Origin: Mucilaginibacter aquatilis
Lineage (GTDB): Bacteria > Bacteroidota > Bacteroidia > Sphingobacteriales > Sphingobacteriaceae
DNA: 64,000 nt
Direction: 5' to 3'
Assembly: GCF_009755275.1 (NCBI RefSeq)
Contig: NZ_WQLA01000005.1
Location: 62,001 to 126,000, forward strand
Positions within the stretch are counted from its first letter, which is position 1. Every line of letters starts with the position of its first letter. The notes beneath the pieces were generated by a model. That model was not told the origin of the DNA, ran no database searches, and worked only from the letters and a program-made list of their open reading frames with translations. Shown here in pieces: positions 51,475 to 60,594 of this stretch. A program made the position numbers and the translations under genes.

Positions 51475-52047
51475 ATGAAAATAGGATTACTGTTTGGGTC
51501 ATTTAACCCCATTCATATCGGGCATTTAATTATTGCCAACTACATGGCTCACTACACTGATCTGGATAAGGTTTGGTTAGTTGTAACGCCTCAAAATCCT
51601 TTTAAAAAGTACGGAGGGCTAATAAATACTTACGACCGTTTGGAAATGGCTCGTTTAGCTACCGATTATGCCGATAAATTGGAGGTTAGCGACGTTGAGC
51701 TCAAACTACCACAACCCTCGTACACCATTGATACTTTAACGCATTTAAAGGAACAATATCCTCAACATGAGTTTGCCATTATTATGGGATCTGATAATTT
51801 AGCCAGTTTGCATAAATGGAAAAATTATAAACTCATTTTGCGTGATTATAAGGTATTTGTTTACCCGAGGCCAGGGTATGAAAATGCAGAATTGGCCTCG
51901 CACCCATCGGTTACGATAACCATGACGCCACAAATGGAACTTTCTGCTACGTTTATTCGCCAGGCTATTGCCGAGAAAAAAAACGTTCAGTTCTTTTTAC
52001 CCGAAGAAGTATTGAAGTTTATCGAAAGCAAAAATTTATATCGTTAA
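51475..52047 (+). CDS. nadD: Nicotinate-nucleotide adenylyltransferase
   Basis: 190 residues. It adenylates nicotinate mononucleotide in NAD synthesis. The nucleotidyltransferase motif GSFNPIHIGHLIIAN is at 8-22 and the C-terminal ISTFIR-like motif reads SATFIRQAIA near 160. ATG at 51475 gives MKIGLLFGSFNP. Follows gmk and yicC in the same direction. Confidence 0.95.
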   Translation: MKIGLLFGSFNPIHIGHLIIANYMAHYTDLDKVWLVVTPQNPFKKYGGLINTYDRLEMARLATDYADKLEVSDVELKLPQPSYTIDTLTHLKEQYPQHEFAIIMGSDNLASLHKWKNYKLILRDYKVFVYPRPGYENAELASHPSVTITMTPQMELSATFIRQAIAEKKNVQFFLPEEVLKFIESKNLYR

Positions 52048-52146
52048 GTAGTTCCTATCTATAACTGATGCTCAGGTCATAGGCCGTAGCTGATGCCATA
52101 CTTTTAAGCTTTACTTATTTATGATGCATCTTTTGCCTGCCTCACT

Positions 52147-52154
52147 TATATTTG
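52147..52154 (+). promoter_or_regulatory. -7 box touching the LysE-type gene
   Basis: Perfect TATATTTG ending 3 nt before the ATG at 52158; no TTG at the normal -33 distance. A TTG at 52152 lies inside the box and is rejected as a start. Confidence 0.6.
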
Positions 52155-52157
52155 AAT

Positions 52158-52787
52158 ATGGGTATCATCAATTTTGCGGCATTTCTAGTTACTTCGTTGC
52201 TTTTCATCATGTCGCCCGGACTTGATACCATTTTTATTTTAAATAAAAGTGTTACCCAGGGCCGCAAGGCAGGCTTACTGTCTACATTAGGTATTACAAC
52301 CGGCGTATTGGTGCATACCACATTTGCCGCGCTGGGTTTATCGTTACTATTGGCACAATCGGCCATGGCTTTTAACATTGTAAAGTACTTAGGCGCTGCG
52401 TACCTGATATACCTTGGCTTGGTAAAGGTTTTTAGTAACGATGATTTGATTGCCGCAAATGAATTGTCATTAAAAGAAGCCTCCAGCGGGAAAACTTACT
52501 TTTCAGCCGTTTTAACCAATACTCTTAATCCAAAGGTGGCAATATTTTTCCTGGCCTTTTTTCCGCAGTTTATTGAGGCAGCACATTTACACAGTGCACT
52601 CCCATTTATTGTTTTAGGCAGCGTTTATGCTGTGGTTGGTTTATTTTGGTATACTATACTTGCACTGTTTGCGGGTACATTTTCTTATAAAATTCAATCA
52701 AACCCATTAGTAATCAAATGGGTAAACAAGGTTTCGGGTGGGTTATTTGTACTTATGGGTATTAAAATTGCACTAACCAAGCGTTAG
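52158..52787 (+). CDS. LysE/RhtB-family amino acid exporter
   Basis: 209 residues from ATG 52158 (MGIINFAAFLVTS). Six membrane segments; SPGLDTIFILNKSVTQGRKAG (about 20-40) is the LysE/RhtB signature and NTLNPKVAIFFLAFFPQF (about 118-135) the second. Inner-membrane exporter of amino acids or related compounds; the substrate is unknown. The family call is firm. Confidence 0.9.
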   Translation: MGIINFAAFLVTSLLFIMSPGLDTIFILNKSVTQGRKAGLLSTLGITTGVLVHTTFAALGLSLLLAQSAMAFNIVKYLGAAYLIYLGLVKVFSNDDLIAANELSLKEASSGKTYFSAVLTNTLNPKVAIFFLAFFPQFIEAAHLHSALPFIVLGSVYAVVGLFWYTILALFAGTFSYKIQSNPLVIKWVNKVSGGLFVLMGIKIALTKR

Positions 52788-52811
52788 TAGACGGTCCACA
52801 GGCTGATGCTA

Positions 52812-52842
52812 TTGCCTCTTGGCATTAAACCCACTATCTTTG
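52812..52842 (+). promoter_or_regulatory. Promoter of the miaE-like gene
   Basis: TTG at 52812-52814, 20-nt spacer, perfect TATCTTTG at 52835-52842, 4 nt before the GTG start at 52847. Suggests leaderless translation from GTG. Confidence 0.7.
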
Positions 52843-52846
52843 CAAG

Positions 52847-53446
52847 GTGAGCGAAAAAACCATTTTAAAACTGCAATTGCCTACTGATCCGCGCTGGGTT
52901 ACCAACGTGGTTGAAAGCAACATTGAAGAAATTTTAACTGATCACGCTTTTTGTGAGCAAAAAGCAGCCAGCAATGCTATTACCCTTATTGTACAAAATC
53001 CAAACTTAAGTGATTTGGTGCAGGAGATGGCGTTATTGGTGCAGGAGGAAATGGATCATTTTAAACGCGTACACGATATTATTTTGGCCCGCGGCTATAT
53101 TTTAGGGCGCGAGCGTAAAGATGATTACGTGAATGAATTACTTAAATTCATGAAGAAAGGCGGCACGCGCGAAGAACAATTAATAGACAGGCTGTTATTT
53201 GCTGCCATGATTGAAGCAAGAAGCTGCGAGCGCTTTAAAGTACTATCTGAAAACATCAATGATGAAGAGCTCGCTGTTTTTTATCATGAATTGATGATAA
53301 GCGAAGCAACTCATTATACCACCTTTTTAAGACTGGCGCGCAAATACGCCGGAAAGATTGATGTTGAAACCCGCTGGAAAGACTACTTAGCTTACGAAGC
53401 GCAGGTTATACAAAACTACGGCAAGCGTGAAACCATACACGGATAA
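52847..53446 (+). CDS. miaE: tRNA-(ms2io6A)-hydroxylase MiaE-like
   Basis: 199 residues with GTG start (no in-frame ATG nearby, promoter directly upstream). Di-iron ligands appear in DHAFCEQKAASNA, VQEEMDHFKRV, EARSCERF and SEATHYTTF, the MiaE pattern in a ferritin-like helical bundle. MiaE hydroxylates ms2i6A at tRNA position 37. Its stop and the convergent monooxygenase stop are 15 bp apart, no terminator between. Confidence 0.9.
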   Translation: MSEKTILKLQLPTDPRWVTNVVESNIEEILTDHAFCEQKAASNAITLIVQNPNLSDLVQEMALLVQEEMDHFKRVHDIILARGYILGRERKDDYVNELLKFMKKGGTREEQLIDRLLFAAMIEARSCERFKVLSENINDEELAVFYHELMISEATHYTTFLRLARKYAGKIDVETRWKDYLAYEAQVIQNYGKRETIHG

Positions 53447-53461
53447 ATACTTTATAGAGCG

Positions 53462-55087
53462 TTAGCTACCAGCTCCGCCGGTATTATTAGGAATACAACC
53501 TGCCACATTTTCGAGGTAATTTTTCATCATTTCTAAGTCCACAATGTCATTTATTAGCCCGATATGCATATCGGGCCTTACTATTATGGTTTTGTTTTGA
53601 TGTTCTTTAATATCAAAGTAATCGTAAACATGCTGATTTTTTACTGAAGGTGGCAAATGGAAAAAATTGAGCCATCCATTGTAGTTTTGAGTTATCCATT
53701 TTGCAAGGCTAAATAAATATAACTCCTGTAACGGCCCCATGGTAATGAGGGTAAAGCCCGGCTTGCTGCACCAGGCGTGCAAATCGGTTTCCTGCATTTT
53801 CTTTTCATCAAATATTTTCAGTAACGGCAACCTATCGCCGGCCTTTACCGTTTGCAGTTGGCTAAGGTGCAAACTTAATTCACTATTTTGATAGCTTATA
53901 TCAGTTTGTGATAACGTTTTGAACGCCTCAAATTTGAATTTCTCGCTTTTCCATACCCAGTTCATTAGTGCAGGTAATGCAAAGCGCTTAATTAACCCGG
54001 CAACTACCCCGCGCGACATTATAACTTTAAATGCCCTGTCAGTTGTTTTCAACAAGCGCGACGCCACAGGCATACGTTCAGCAGCATAAGAATTGAGAAC
54101 ATCGGCCTTTAAATGCCCTTTAATAACACCCGCAAGTTTCCAGGCCAGGTTATAGGAATCTTGTATACCAGTATTCATACCCTGCCCGCCAACAGGCGAG
54201 TGAATGTGTGCAGCATCTCCAATTAAAAAGCAACGGCCAATTTTAAATTTATCTGCCATGCGGTGGTGCAGGCCATATGTGGTAAACCAGCGACATTCCT
54301 TAATTACCAACTGCTTGCGCAGCTTTTCGCGCAGGGCCGGAAGCACATCAGTTATTGTTAAATTTTCCGCATTAATAAGTTTATCGGGCAAGTTGCCTAC
54401 AATACGCCATGCACCAGCATCAGGCATCGGGAAGAACGCAGCAAAGCCTTGGGCGGTAAGGTACATGTTCATCTCCTCACCACTGTTTTCAAGAACAACG
54501 TCAGCAAGATAATATCTACTGTTATAAGTATCGCCGTTAAAGTGAACGTGTTGCCATCGGCGCACTGCACTATGTGAACCATCGGCACCTATCAAATAAT
54601 CGGCAACAATGCTATACTCTTCAGTTTGGTTGGTGAGCCTTGCACTCACAACGCCGGTGCCCTGTTGTAATGATGTTAACGTGGTGTTCCAATAAACAGG
54701 GCAGCTATTAAGGGTTAAGTAATCGAGCAATACACGTTCATTTTTGTGCTGCTCGTAAATGTGTATAAATGGATATGGCGTTTGCCCCACCCCTGATTCC
54801 GCAACTTTGAATGTCCCTTTAGGCTTCCCCAGATAATGAAAGTTAAAGCCTTTTGCGGGCTTGCCTCCATTTAACACGGTATCTACAATGCCTAGCTGAC
54901 GATAGATTTCAAGTGAACGCGCTTGTACAGCAAGCGCCTTGGAGTATTGCGTTGGACCTTGCCTGCTATCAACTATTACCGGTTGTACTCCGTACCGCAA
55001 TAGCTGCGCAGCCATCATTAACCCTGATGGACCGGCGCCAATGATGAGTACTTTAACCGGACTTTGTGGTATAGGTGCCATACCCAA
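53462..55087 (-). CDS. FAD-dependent aromatic-type monooxygenase (PheA/TfdB family)
   Basis: 541 residues. Nucleotide-binding Rossmann motif VLIIGAGPSGLMMAAQLLRYG (about 13-33), DG motif LIGADGSHSAVR (about 165-176) and the FAD-ribityl motif LIGDAAHIHSPVGGQGMNTG (about 282-301) define a class A flavoprotein hydroxylase. It resembles PheA/TfdB phenol-type hydroxylases; substrate unknown, and no aromatic-degradation genes flank it, so secondary-metabolite or quinone chemistry is possible. Start ATG 55087 (MGMAPIPQSPVKVLI). Confidence 0.88.
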   Translation of the reverse strand: MGMAPIPQSPVKVLIIGAGPSGLMMAAQLLRYGVQPVIVDSRQGPTQYSKALAVQARSLEIYRQLGIVDTVLNGGKPAKGFNFHYLGKPKGTFKVAESGVGQTPYPFIHIYEQHKNERVLLDYLTLNSCPVYWNTTLTSLQQGTGVVSARLTNQTEEYSIVADYLIGADGSHSAVRRWQHVHFNGDTYNSRYYLADVVLENSGEEMNMYLTAQGFAAFFPMPDAGAWRIVGNLPDKLINAENLTITDVLPALREKLRKQLVIKECRWFTTYGLHHRMADKFKIGRCFLIGDAAHIHSPVGGQGMNTGIQDSYNLAWKLAGVIKGHLKADVLNSYAAERMPVASRLLKTTDRAFKVIMSRGVVAGLIKRFALPALMNWVWKSEKFKFEAFKTLSQTDISYQNSELSLHLSQLQTVKAGDRLPLLKIFDEKKMQETDLHAWCSKPGFTLITMGPLQELYLFSLAKWITQNYNGWLNFFHLPPSVKNQHVYDYFDIKEHQNKTIIVRPDMHIGLINDIVDLEMMKNYLENVAGCIPNNTGGAGS

Positions 55088-55148
55088 ATATGATTAAAAT
55101 AACCGGGAATATTAACTAATAATAAACACCGGCGGTACAGCGAACATT

Positions 55149-55859
55149 TTATGATTTGTAAAGAAGAAATATTGTTGGCTTTTTATGTAAATCGGGCAAC
55201 TGATTTTTCCACTGACCAACAGTTTTGGTTGCAATAAACTCATCAGCCCCAGTTACATTACATGCAATACACAACCGGCTTGATGCCTTACAAGATTTAA
55301 TGACCTCTTCGAGCAACTGGTTATTGCGGAATGGAGTTTCTATAAAAAGCTGAGTTTGATTAAACCGCTCGGCCTGCAGTTCAATATCTTTGATGCGTTT
55401 ACTGCGCTGTACTTTATCAATAGGCAAATAGCCATGAAAGGTAAAGCTTTGCCCGTTAAAGCCTGATGCCATAAGCGCAAGCAGTATTGAGCTTGGCCCT
55501 ACCAATGGCACAACCCTAATACCACGCCGGTGTGCCTCAGCTACAATGTCAGCCCCAGGATCGGCCACTCCGGGGCACCCCGCTTCGCTCATTAGTCCGG
55601 CATCTTTACCGGCAAGTAACCCGCTAAAAAACTCTTTCAAGTCTGTATCACGGTTATGCTTACCGTAATCATGAATAACAAGTTCGCTTTGAGGTATGGT
55701 GAGGCCAGCTTGTTTAAGGAATTTACGTGCGGTTTTCTCGTTCTCAACTATGTACTCATTAATTTGATTAATGGTTTGAACGAGGTATGGCGTATTTGAA
55801 CGTACCGCTGCATCGTCAGCAAGCGGAACAGGTATCAGATATAGAGTTCCGGTGGGCAT
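55149..55859 (-). CDS. RsmI-like SAM-dependent methyltransferase (short form)
   Basis: 236 residues of the tetrapyrrole-methylase fold. N-terminus MPTGTLYLIPVPLADD, GLMSEAGCPGVADPGADIV (AdoMet loop; about 89-107) and PLVGPSSILLALMASGF match RsmI-type 16S rRNA 2'-O-methyltransferases. It is about 45 residues shorter than RsmI and lacks the C-terminal domain, so it may be a paralogue rather than the housekeeping RsmI. Start ATG 55859 follows a near-consensus -7 box CACCTTTG by 4 nt. Confidence 0.8.
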   Translation of the reverse strand: MPTGTLYLIPVPLADDAAVRSNTPYLVQTINQINEYIVENEKTARKFLKQAGLTIPQSELVIHDYGKHNRDTDLKEFFSGLLAGKDAGLMSEAGCPGVADPGADIVAEAHRRGIRVVPLVGPSSILLALMASGFNGQSFTFHGYLPIDKVQRSKRIKDIELQAERFNQTQLFIETPFRNNQLLEEVIKSCKASSRLCIACNVTGADEFIATKTVGQWKNQLPDLHKKPTIFLLYKS

Positions 55860-55863
55860 ATTG

Positions 55864-55871
55864 CAAAGGTG
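55864..55871 (-). promoter_or_regulatory. -7 box of the RsmI-like gene
   Basis: Minus strand CACCTTTG (one mismatch to TAnnTTTG), with TTTG 22 nt upstream; the start codon follows after 4 nt. Confidence 0.5.
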
Positions 55872-56020
55872 GACTTTTATTTTAATGATCGCTCAAATAA
55901 TAAATATTACAAAGGCAATCGCATTTTTCCATCATTAAAAATTTCAATATTATTAAAAGGATATTATTTAACAATCAAGAAAAGCGGCAAAAGGTTATTA
56001 TCTTTATAAAAAATTAATTA

Positions 56021-57142
56021 ATGACTTCTACAGAAGTAAATCACGACCTTAACACCACAACTGAAAAACCGCCTTTTTTTGCAGAGGTTAATGAACTTCC
56101 ACCATTTTTAAAGCAAAAGTATGTTCCCTCCCTTGACGGTTTCAGAGCTTTTTCAATTATACTCGTTTTAATTGCACACATATCATACAACTACAATAAT
56201 GATACGCTAGCCAAGTACGGCACGTTTGGCGTAAATGTATTTTTTGTTATAAGCGGCTTCTTAATTACCTCATTACTTATAAAGGAAAAGGTAACCTACA
56301 AAAGCGTTTCACTAAGAAATTTTTACATCCGTCGTTTTTTAAGAATATTACCGGTAGCTTATTTATTCCTGGCAGTGCTTTTTGCGTTAAATTTTATATT
56401 CAAATTAAATTTAAGTGCAGCAAGCTTTTTGAGGCCACTATTCTTTGTAGAAAATTTTGGAGATCACTCAAGCTATACGTTAGCGGGCCACTTTTGGAGC
56501 TTAAGTGTGGAAGAACAATTTTATCTTATTTTTCCGTTTCTGATTGCACGAAGTCTTAAAAACTACATTATAACGGCAATTGCCTTAATACCCGGAATAT
56601 TGGTTATAACGTATGTATATTTCCATCTCCATACTAACTTATTAATTGTAGATTTTATATTAAATGTTATTTACCACTTATTAGGTAATGGTATAAGTAT
56701 CATACTTGTTGGTAGCCTTGCCGCTATATTTTTGTGCAAGTACGAGCATTTGTTTATTTTGAAATCAAAGTATATCGCGTTGTTTCAAATTTTACTGATG
56801 GCATTAAGCTTTTTCTTTTTTAACCACAGATTATTCATGAATATAAATAGTACAATTTCTGCTTTATTTATAGCATTATCTATTATTTATACTATTGTAA
56901 ACAAAGAGGGTTTTATATTCCAAATTCTAAACAATAAGTACGTTCGCTACCTAGGCACCTTATCCTATAGCATTTATATTTGGCAGGAGTTATTTACCTT
57001 TAAGCAGCCCTGGGCTAATTTGCCGTATGGCAATTCGGTAATTTTAAACTTGATATTACTGGCAGTAACTGCAGTAGCATCGTATCACCTATACGAGAAA
57101 TACTTCTTAAAACTTAAAGCGAGATTTAGTACCGTTAAGTGA
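56021..57142 (+). CDS. Acyltransferase 3 family membrane protein
   Basis: 373 residues with about ten membrane segments, typical of OafA/YrhL-type O-acyltransferases. SLDGFRAFSIILVLIAHI (about 38-55) holds the conserved Arg and His; LAGHFWSLSVEEQFYLIFP (about 155-173) is the second signature with the Ser-Val-Glu-Glu-Gln-Phe motif. It probably O-acylates a surface polysaccharide or lipid in the inner membrane. The gene is AT-rich compared with its neighbours, with frequent ATA and TTA codons. No polysaccharide cluster surrounds it. Confidence 0.9.
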   Translation: MTSTEVNHDLNTTTEKPPFFAEVNELPPFLKQKYVPSLDGFRAFSIILVLIAHISYNYNNDTLAKYGTFGVNVFFVISGFLITSLLIKEKVTYKSVSLRNFYIRRFLRILPVAYLFLAVLFALNFIFKLNLSAASFLRPLFFVENFGDHSSYTLAGHFWSLSVEEQFYLIFPFLIARSLKNYIITAIALIPGILVITYVYFHLHTNLLIVDFILNVIYHLLGNGISIILVGSLAAIFLCKYEHLFILKSKYIALFQILLMALSFFFFNHRLFMNINSTISALFIALSIIYTIVNKEGFIFQILNNKYVRYLGTLSYSIYIWQELFTFKQPWANLPYGNSVILNLILLAVTAVASYHLYEKYFLKLKARFSTVK

Positions 57143-57190
57143 GTTTATAAAATTGCATAACTTTAGTTGACGGCTGTAAAGGTCAAAAAA

Positions 57191-57230
57191 AAGCGCCGGT
57201 GTTGAATATTGCTATTTACTACCGGCGCTT
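57191..57230. terminator. Terminator between convergent acyltransferase and aminotransferase genes
   Basis: Perfect 10-bp stem (AAGCGCCGGT with ACCGGCGCTT), 20-nt loop. The minus strand has a T8 run directly after the stem, so it mainly serves the aminotransferase gene; the plus strand has AATTTCTTTT. Confidence 0.75.
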
Positions 57231-57238
57231 AATTTCTT

Positions 57239-58492
57239 TTATTTCAACAAGCTTAGCGCTTCTTTTATACGTGGTATCATACCTTGTATATCCTCAAGTG
57301 TTGATGTACCTACCGATGCGCGGAACCATGCTACATCGTCACCTGTACCAAATGCCGAGAATGGAACCAATGCAACGCGTGCTGCTTTGATCAAATAGAA
57401 ATTTATATCGGCTGGGGTACTTAAAACGTCGCCTTCGGGTGTGGTTTTGCCTACATAATCAACCTTTATAGTCAAATATATTGCACCCATAGGTTGAATA
57501 GCATCAACAGCAAAGCCCTCGCTTTTCAATTGCTGGAAGCCGTTATACAATGTGTTTAAGCTATCCTGAATCCTCGACTTAAAAGTATCAAGGTAATTGT
57601 GCAATTGTTCATCAGCCTGTATATACTTTGCTGCTGCAACCTGTTCGGCTTTAGGTGCCCAGGCGCCCATGTGACCTACAATAGATTTCATTTTGGAAAT
57701 TACGCTCTCCGGTCCAAAACCCCAGCCTACCCTTACACCGGTTGCCGCCAAACATTTTGACAAACCGTCAATGTAAACTACATAATCTTTTAACTCGGGG
57801 CGCAATGTAACCGGATCAAAATGTTTTTTACCGAAGGTAAGCATAGCGTAAATTTGGTCGTACATAATGTACAGTGGCTTCTCACCTTGGGTGCGGGTGG
57901 CGTTCTCGGCAATAACCAAATCACATATTTCCTCCAAATCGGCCTTTTCAAACATGGTGCCGGTTGGGTTTTGTGGTGAGCAAAGGCAAAGTAGCGTAGC
58001 TCCTTTTAAATGTGGAGCTAAATCGGCAGCTTTAGGTAAAAAGTTATTCTCGGGCGTAGTTGGTATCTGAACTTCCAATGCCCCTGTAATATGGCAATAG
58101 TGATTATTATTCCATGATGGAGACGGATAGATCACTTTATCGCCCGGGTCAACCAGCGCTAAAAATATGGAATAAATAATAGGGCGTGATCCGCTTGATA
58201 TCAGCACTTCATTAGCCGAAACCTGTATATTGTGGTGCTTAGCTAAAAATGCAGCTACCTGGTTGCGTAGGTCAAGTATACCATCGGCAGGCGGATAATT
58301 GGTTTGATTGTCTTGGTACGCCTCAATTATTCCATCACGCAGTTCATCAGGAATAGGATAGATAGCAGGATCAAAATCGCCGATGGTTAAGTTGGCTATT
58401 TGCTGTCCCTGGCGCTTAAGTTCATTTATTTCGTTACCTATTTTAATAATCTCAGAACCCTTTAGGGTTTGAGCCAATACCGATACGCTCAT
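57239..58492 (-). CDS. PLP-dependent class I/II aminotransferase (aspartate-aminotransferase-like)
   Basis: 417 residues. PLP-binding Lys in YIDGLSKCLAATGVRVGWG (about 240-258), SSGSRPIIY, and CSPQNPTGTM (Asn for PLP ring) are visible; N-terminal KIGNEINELKRQGQQIANLTIGDFDP. It is an aspartate- or aromatic/branched-type transaminase; substrate range is not readable. Promoter: TATCTTTG on the minus strand at 58513-58520. Confidence 0.9.
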   Translation of the reverse strand: MSVSVLAQTLKGSEIIKIGNEINELKRQGQQIANLTIGDFDPAIYPIPDELRDGIIEAYQDNQTNYPPADGILDLRNQVAAFLAKHHNIQVSANEVLISSGSRPIIYSIFLALVDPGDKVIYPSPSWNNNHYCHITGALEVQIPTTPENNFLPKAADLAPHLKGATLLCLCSPQNPTGTMFEKADLEEICDLVIAENATRTQGEKPLYIMYDQIYAMLTFGKKHFDPVTLRPELKDYVVYIDGLSKCLAATGVRVGWGFGPESVISKMKSIVGHMGAWAPKAEQVAAAKYIQADEQLHNYLDTFKSRIQDSLNTLYNGFQQLKSEGFAVDAIQPMGAIYLTIKVDYVGKTTPEGDVLSTPADINFYLIKAARVALVPFSAFGTGDDVAWFRASVGTSTLEDIQGMIPRIKEALSLLK

Positions 58493-58512
58493 AGTAGTTT
58501 GTTAATGAGCCG

Positions 58513-58520
58513 CAAAGATA
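58513..58520 (-). promoter_or_regulatory. -7 box of the aminotransferase gene
   Basis: Minus-strand TATCTTTG, perfect; leader about 17 nt to the ATG at 58492. No TTG at -33. Confidence 0.55.
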
Positions 58521-58582
58521 AGGCTTTGGAATCAAGAATACAGAGTAAGGAATCAAGACTTTTGGAACCCAAAATTGAATGC

Positions 58583-58611
58583 GTAAAAAAAGCCGCTATT
58601 GCTAACGGCTT
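58583..58611 (-). terminator. Terminator of the desaturase gene
   Basis: AAGCCG (58590-58595) pairs with CGGCTT (58606-58611), 10-nt loop; on the minus strand a T7 run follows the stem. Confidence 0.75.
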
Positions 58612-58656
58612 GAATTTATATCTATATGCTTGATTCTTTATTCCCGAATCTTTTCT

Positions 58657-59394
58657 TTACGCTGCTACCGGTTTTCTCAGCTTAATGATGCGCATCCAGT
58701 GCATCATTTTCATAACAGGGTAAACCGGGTCAATTTCAAACCAACGGGCACCAAAGTTAGGGCTGTTAGGACGCTTGTGGTGATTGTTTTGAAACAACTC
58801 GCCAAGCATCAAAAAGTCAAACGGTGTTGTATTTTTTGATTTATCGCCGTTATCAAAGTTAGAGTAGCCGTACTTGTGACCGCACCAGTTTACAATAGCA
58901 CCGTGTAAAGGGCCCATTATAAATTGCAACGGCAATAAAAGCCACTGCCACCATGCTGTAGCAAATGCGGCGTAAAAAGCAGCGTATAATAAACCAAAGC
59001 CTATACGGGTTATCATATGCGAGCCGTAGTAGTCAATAAGACGCCACTCTGGGTAATTACCTTTAAACTGAGCATCAGGTTCTTTCACACGTTTTTCGTA
59101 AAGCCTGAAACTAATGGCAGTACGGTACATCATTTGAAATACATCGGTAAAAAAGTGAGGCGAATGCGGATCTTTTTCAGTATCACTATAAGCATGGTGC
59201 TCACGGTGCATAATAGCATAAGCACGCGGATTTAAAAAAGAAGAGCCTTGAGTTACGAACGTTAAGAAATGAAAAACACGTTCGGTAAATTTTGGTGTAC
59301 TGTACATTTTATGAGCAGCATAACGGTGCAGATAAAACGTTTGAAAGAACAAAGATAAGAACCAATGGGCAACAAAAAAAATGACAATTATCAC
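58657..59394 (-). CDS. Acyl-CoA/fatty-acid desaturase family protein
   Basis: 245 residues, GTG start at 59394 (MIIVIFFVAHW). Membrane di-iron desaturase with the histidine boxes HRYAAH (23-28), HREHHAYSD (62-70) and NNHHKRPNSP (about 205-214), plus WCGHKYG near 167. It introduces a double bond into acyl chains (membrane-bound). A -7 box TACCTTTG lies at 59456-59463 on the minus strand. Confidence 0.9.
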   Translation of the reverse strand: MIIVIFFVAHWFLSLFFQTFYLHRYAAHKMYSTPKFTERVFHFLTFVTQGSSFLNPRAYAIMHREHHAYSDTEKDPHSPHFFTDVFQMMYRTAISFRLYEKRVKEPDAQFKGNYPEWRLIDYYGSHMITRIGFGLLYAAFYAAFATAWWQWLLLPLQFIMGPLHGAIVNWCGHKYGYSNFDNGDKSKNTTPFDFLMLGELFQNNHHKRPNSPNFGARWFEIDPVYPVMKMMHWMRIIKLRKPVAA

Positions 59395-59455
59395 GATTAT
59401 ACAAGTGTGTGTTATAGTGTATTATATAAAATAATGCACCTTAAAATTGTTTGCG

Positions 59456-59463
59456 CAAAGGTA
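59456..59463 (-). promoter_or_regulatory. -7 box of the desaturase gene
   Basis: Minus-strand TACCTTTG, perfect; leader of about 58 nt to the GTG start. No clear -33 TTG. Confidence 0.5.
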
Positions 59464-59500
59464 ACATTAATAATTCAAGATGTTAATAGTTTTCCACAAT

Positions 59501-59527
59501 AAAAAACCGGCCTTACGCAGGGCCGGT
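59501..59527 (-). terminator. Terminator of the luciferase-like gene
   Basis: Stem ACCGGCC (59506-59512) with GGCCGGT (59521-59527), 8-nt loop; T6 follows on the minus strand. Confidence 0.8.
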
Positions 59528-59553
59528 CAGGAATATTATAAACGCTGTAAATG

Positions 59554-60594
59554 TTAAATTATTGCATGAGCAGCATCTTGATGTTGCTGCGGCAAACTAA
59601 ATTGTTCGGCAAGTAATTCATATGATTTCAGCCTGTCGTTAAAGTCTTCGGCTATGGTAACCAGCATTACCTCATCAACATCATAAGTATCAGCCAACCT
59701 TGTTATGATGTCTTTCATTTGTGAAGGTGTGCCCGCTATTATACGCCTACGATTCATGCGAATACGCTCCATATCTTGCGCGGTGTATTCAGCATCTTTC
59801 ACATCATCATATGATAATGGATTAATGCCGCCCCCTTTTTCAAACTGCAAGAAACGATAATCCATCACAGCCTGGTGCTGCCTTATCTTTTCTTCATCCT
59901 CCGAGCAGAAGGCAAAAATTGCAACGTTCGCTTCGGGTTGCGCTAAATCTAAAGAAGGCTGAAAGCGGGCGCGATACATTTCAACAGCTTGCGCACCACC
60001 TACCGGGTTTATAAAATGGGCAAATGAAAATCCCATCCCAAAATGAGCAGCAAATAAACTGCTTTGCCCGCTTGAGCTAAGCAACCACATACCAGGCACG
60101 GTATCAACCTGCGGTATAGCACGAATTTTTGCGGCTACCGGTCCTTCCTCTGCTGTATCATGAAAATAATTTTGCAAATCAAGCAGTTGTTCAACAAAAT
60201 CCTGTTCGCTGAATTTATTTGATGGATTAAGCACAGACGCTGTAAGCCTGTCTGTACCCGGCGCCCTGCCCATACCCAGGTCTATACGGCCCGGATACAT
60301 TGCTTCAAGCATTCTGAAGTTTTCAGACACCTTTAGTGCGCTATGGTTAGGCAACATAATACCGCCCGAGCCTAAGCGTATATTGCGGGTTTGCGTACCT
60401 AAGTGGGCAATTAAAACTTCGGGGGTAGAACCGGCCAAACTACCGGTGTTATGATGTTCAGATACCCAAAAACGCGTATATCCTAATAAATCTGTCAGTT
60501 TAGCAAGTTCAACAGTCTCCTGCACTGCGCGTGCGGGTGTTACGCCCTTACGCACGGGCGACTGATCGAGCACGCTTAATCGTATACTTTTCAT
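59554..60594 (-). CDS. LLM-class flavin-dependent oxidoreductase (MsnO8 group)
   Basis: 346 residues from ATG 60594 (MKSIRLSVLDQSPVRKG); the frame is open to 60630. Bacterial-luciferase-like TIM barrel: GYTRFWVSEHHNTGSLAGSTPEVL (about 40-63), RLGSGGIMLPNHSAL, and YPGRIDLGMGRAPGTD are the MsnO8-type signature. It uses reduced flavin (FMNH2 or F420); the substrate is unknown. Confidence 0.9.
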   Translation of the reverse strand: MKSIRLSVLDQSPVRKGVTPARAVQETVELAKLTDLLGYTRFWVSEHHNTGSLAGSTPEVLIAHLGTQTRNIRLGSGGIMLPNHSALKVSENFRMLEAMYPGRIDLGMGRAPGTDRLTASVLNPSNKFSEQDFVEQLLDLQNYFHDTAEEGPVAAKIRAIPQVDTVPGMWLLSSSGQSSLFAAHFGMGFSFAHFINPVGGAQAVEMYRARFQPSLDLAQPEANVAIFAFCSEDEEKIRQHQAVMDYRFLQFEKGGGINPLSYDDVKDAEYTAQDMERIRMNRRRIIAGTPSQMKDIITRLADTYDVDEVMLVTIAEDFNDRLKSYELLAEQFSLPQQHQDAAHAII

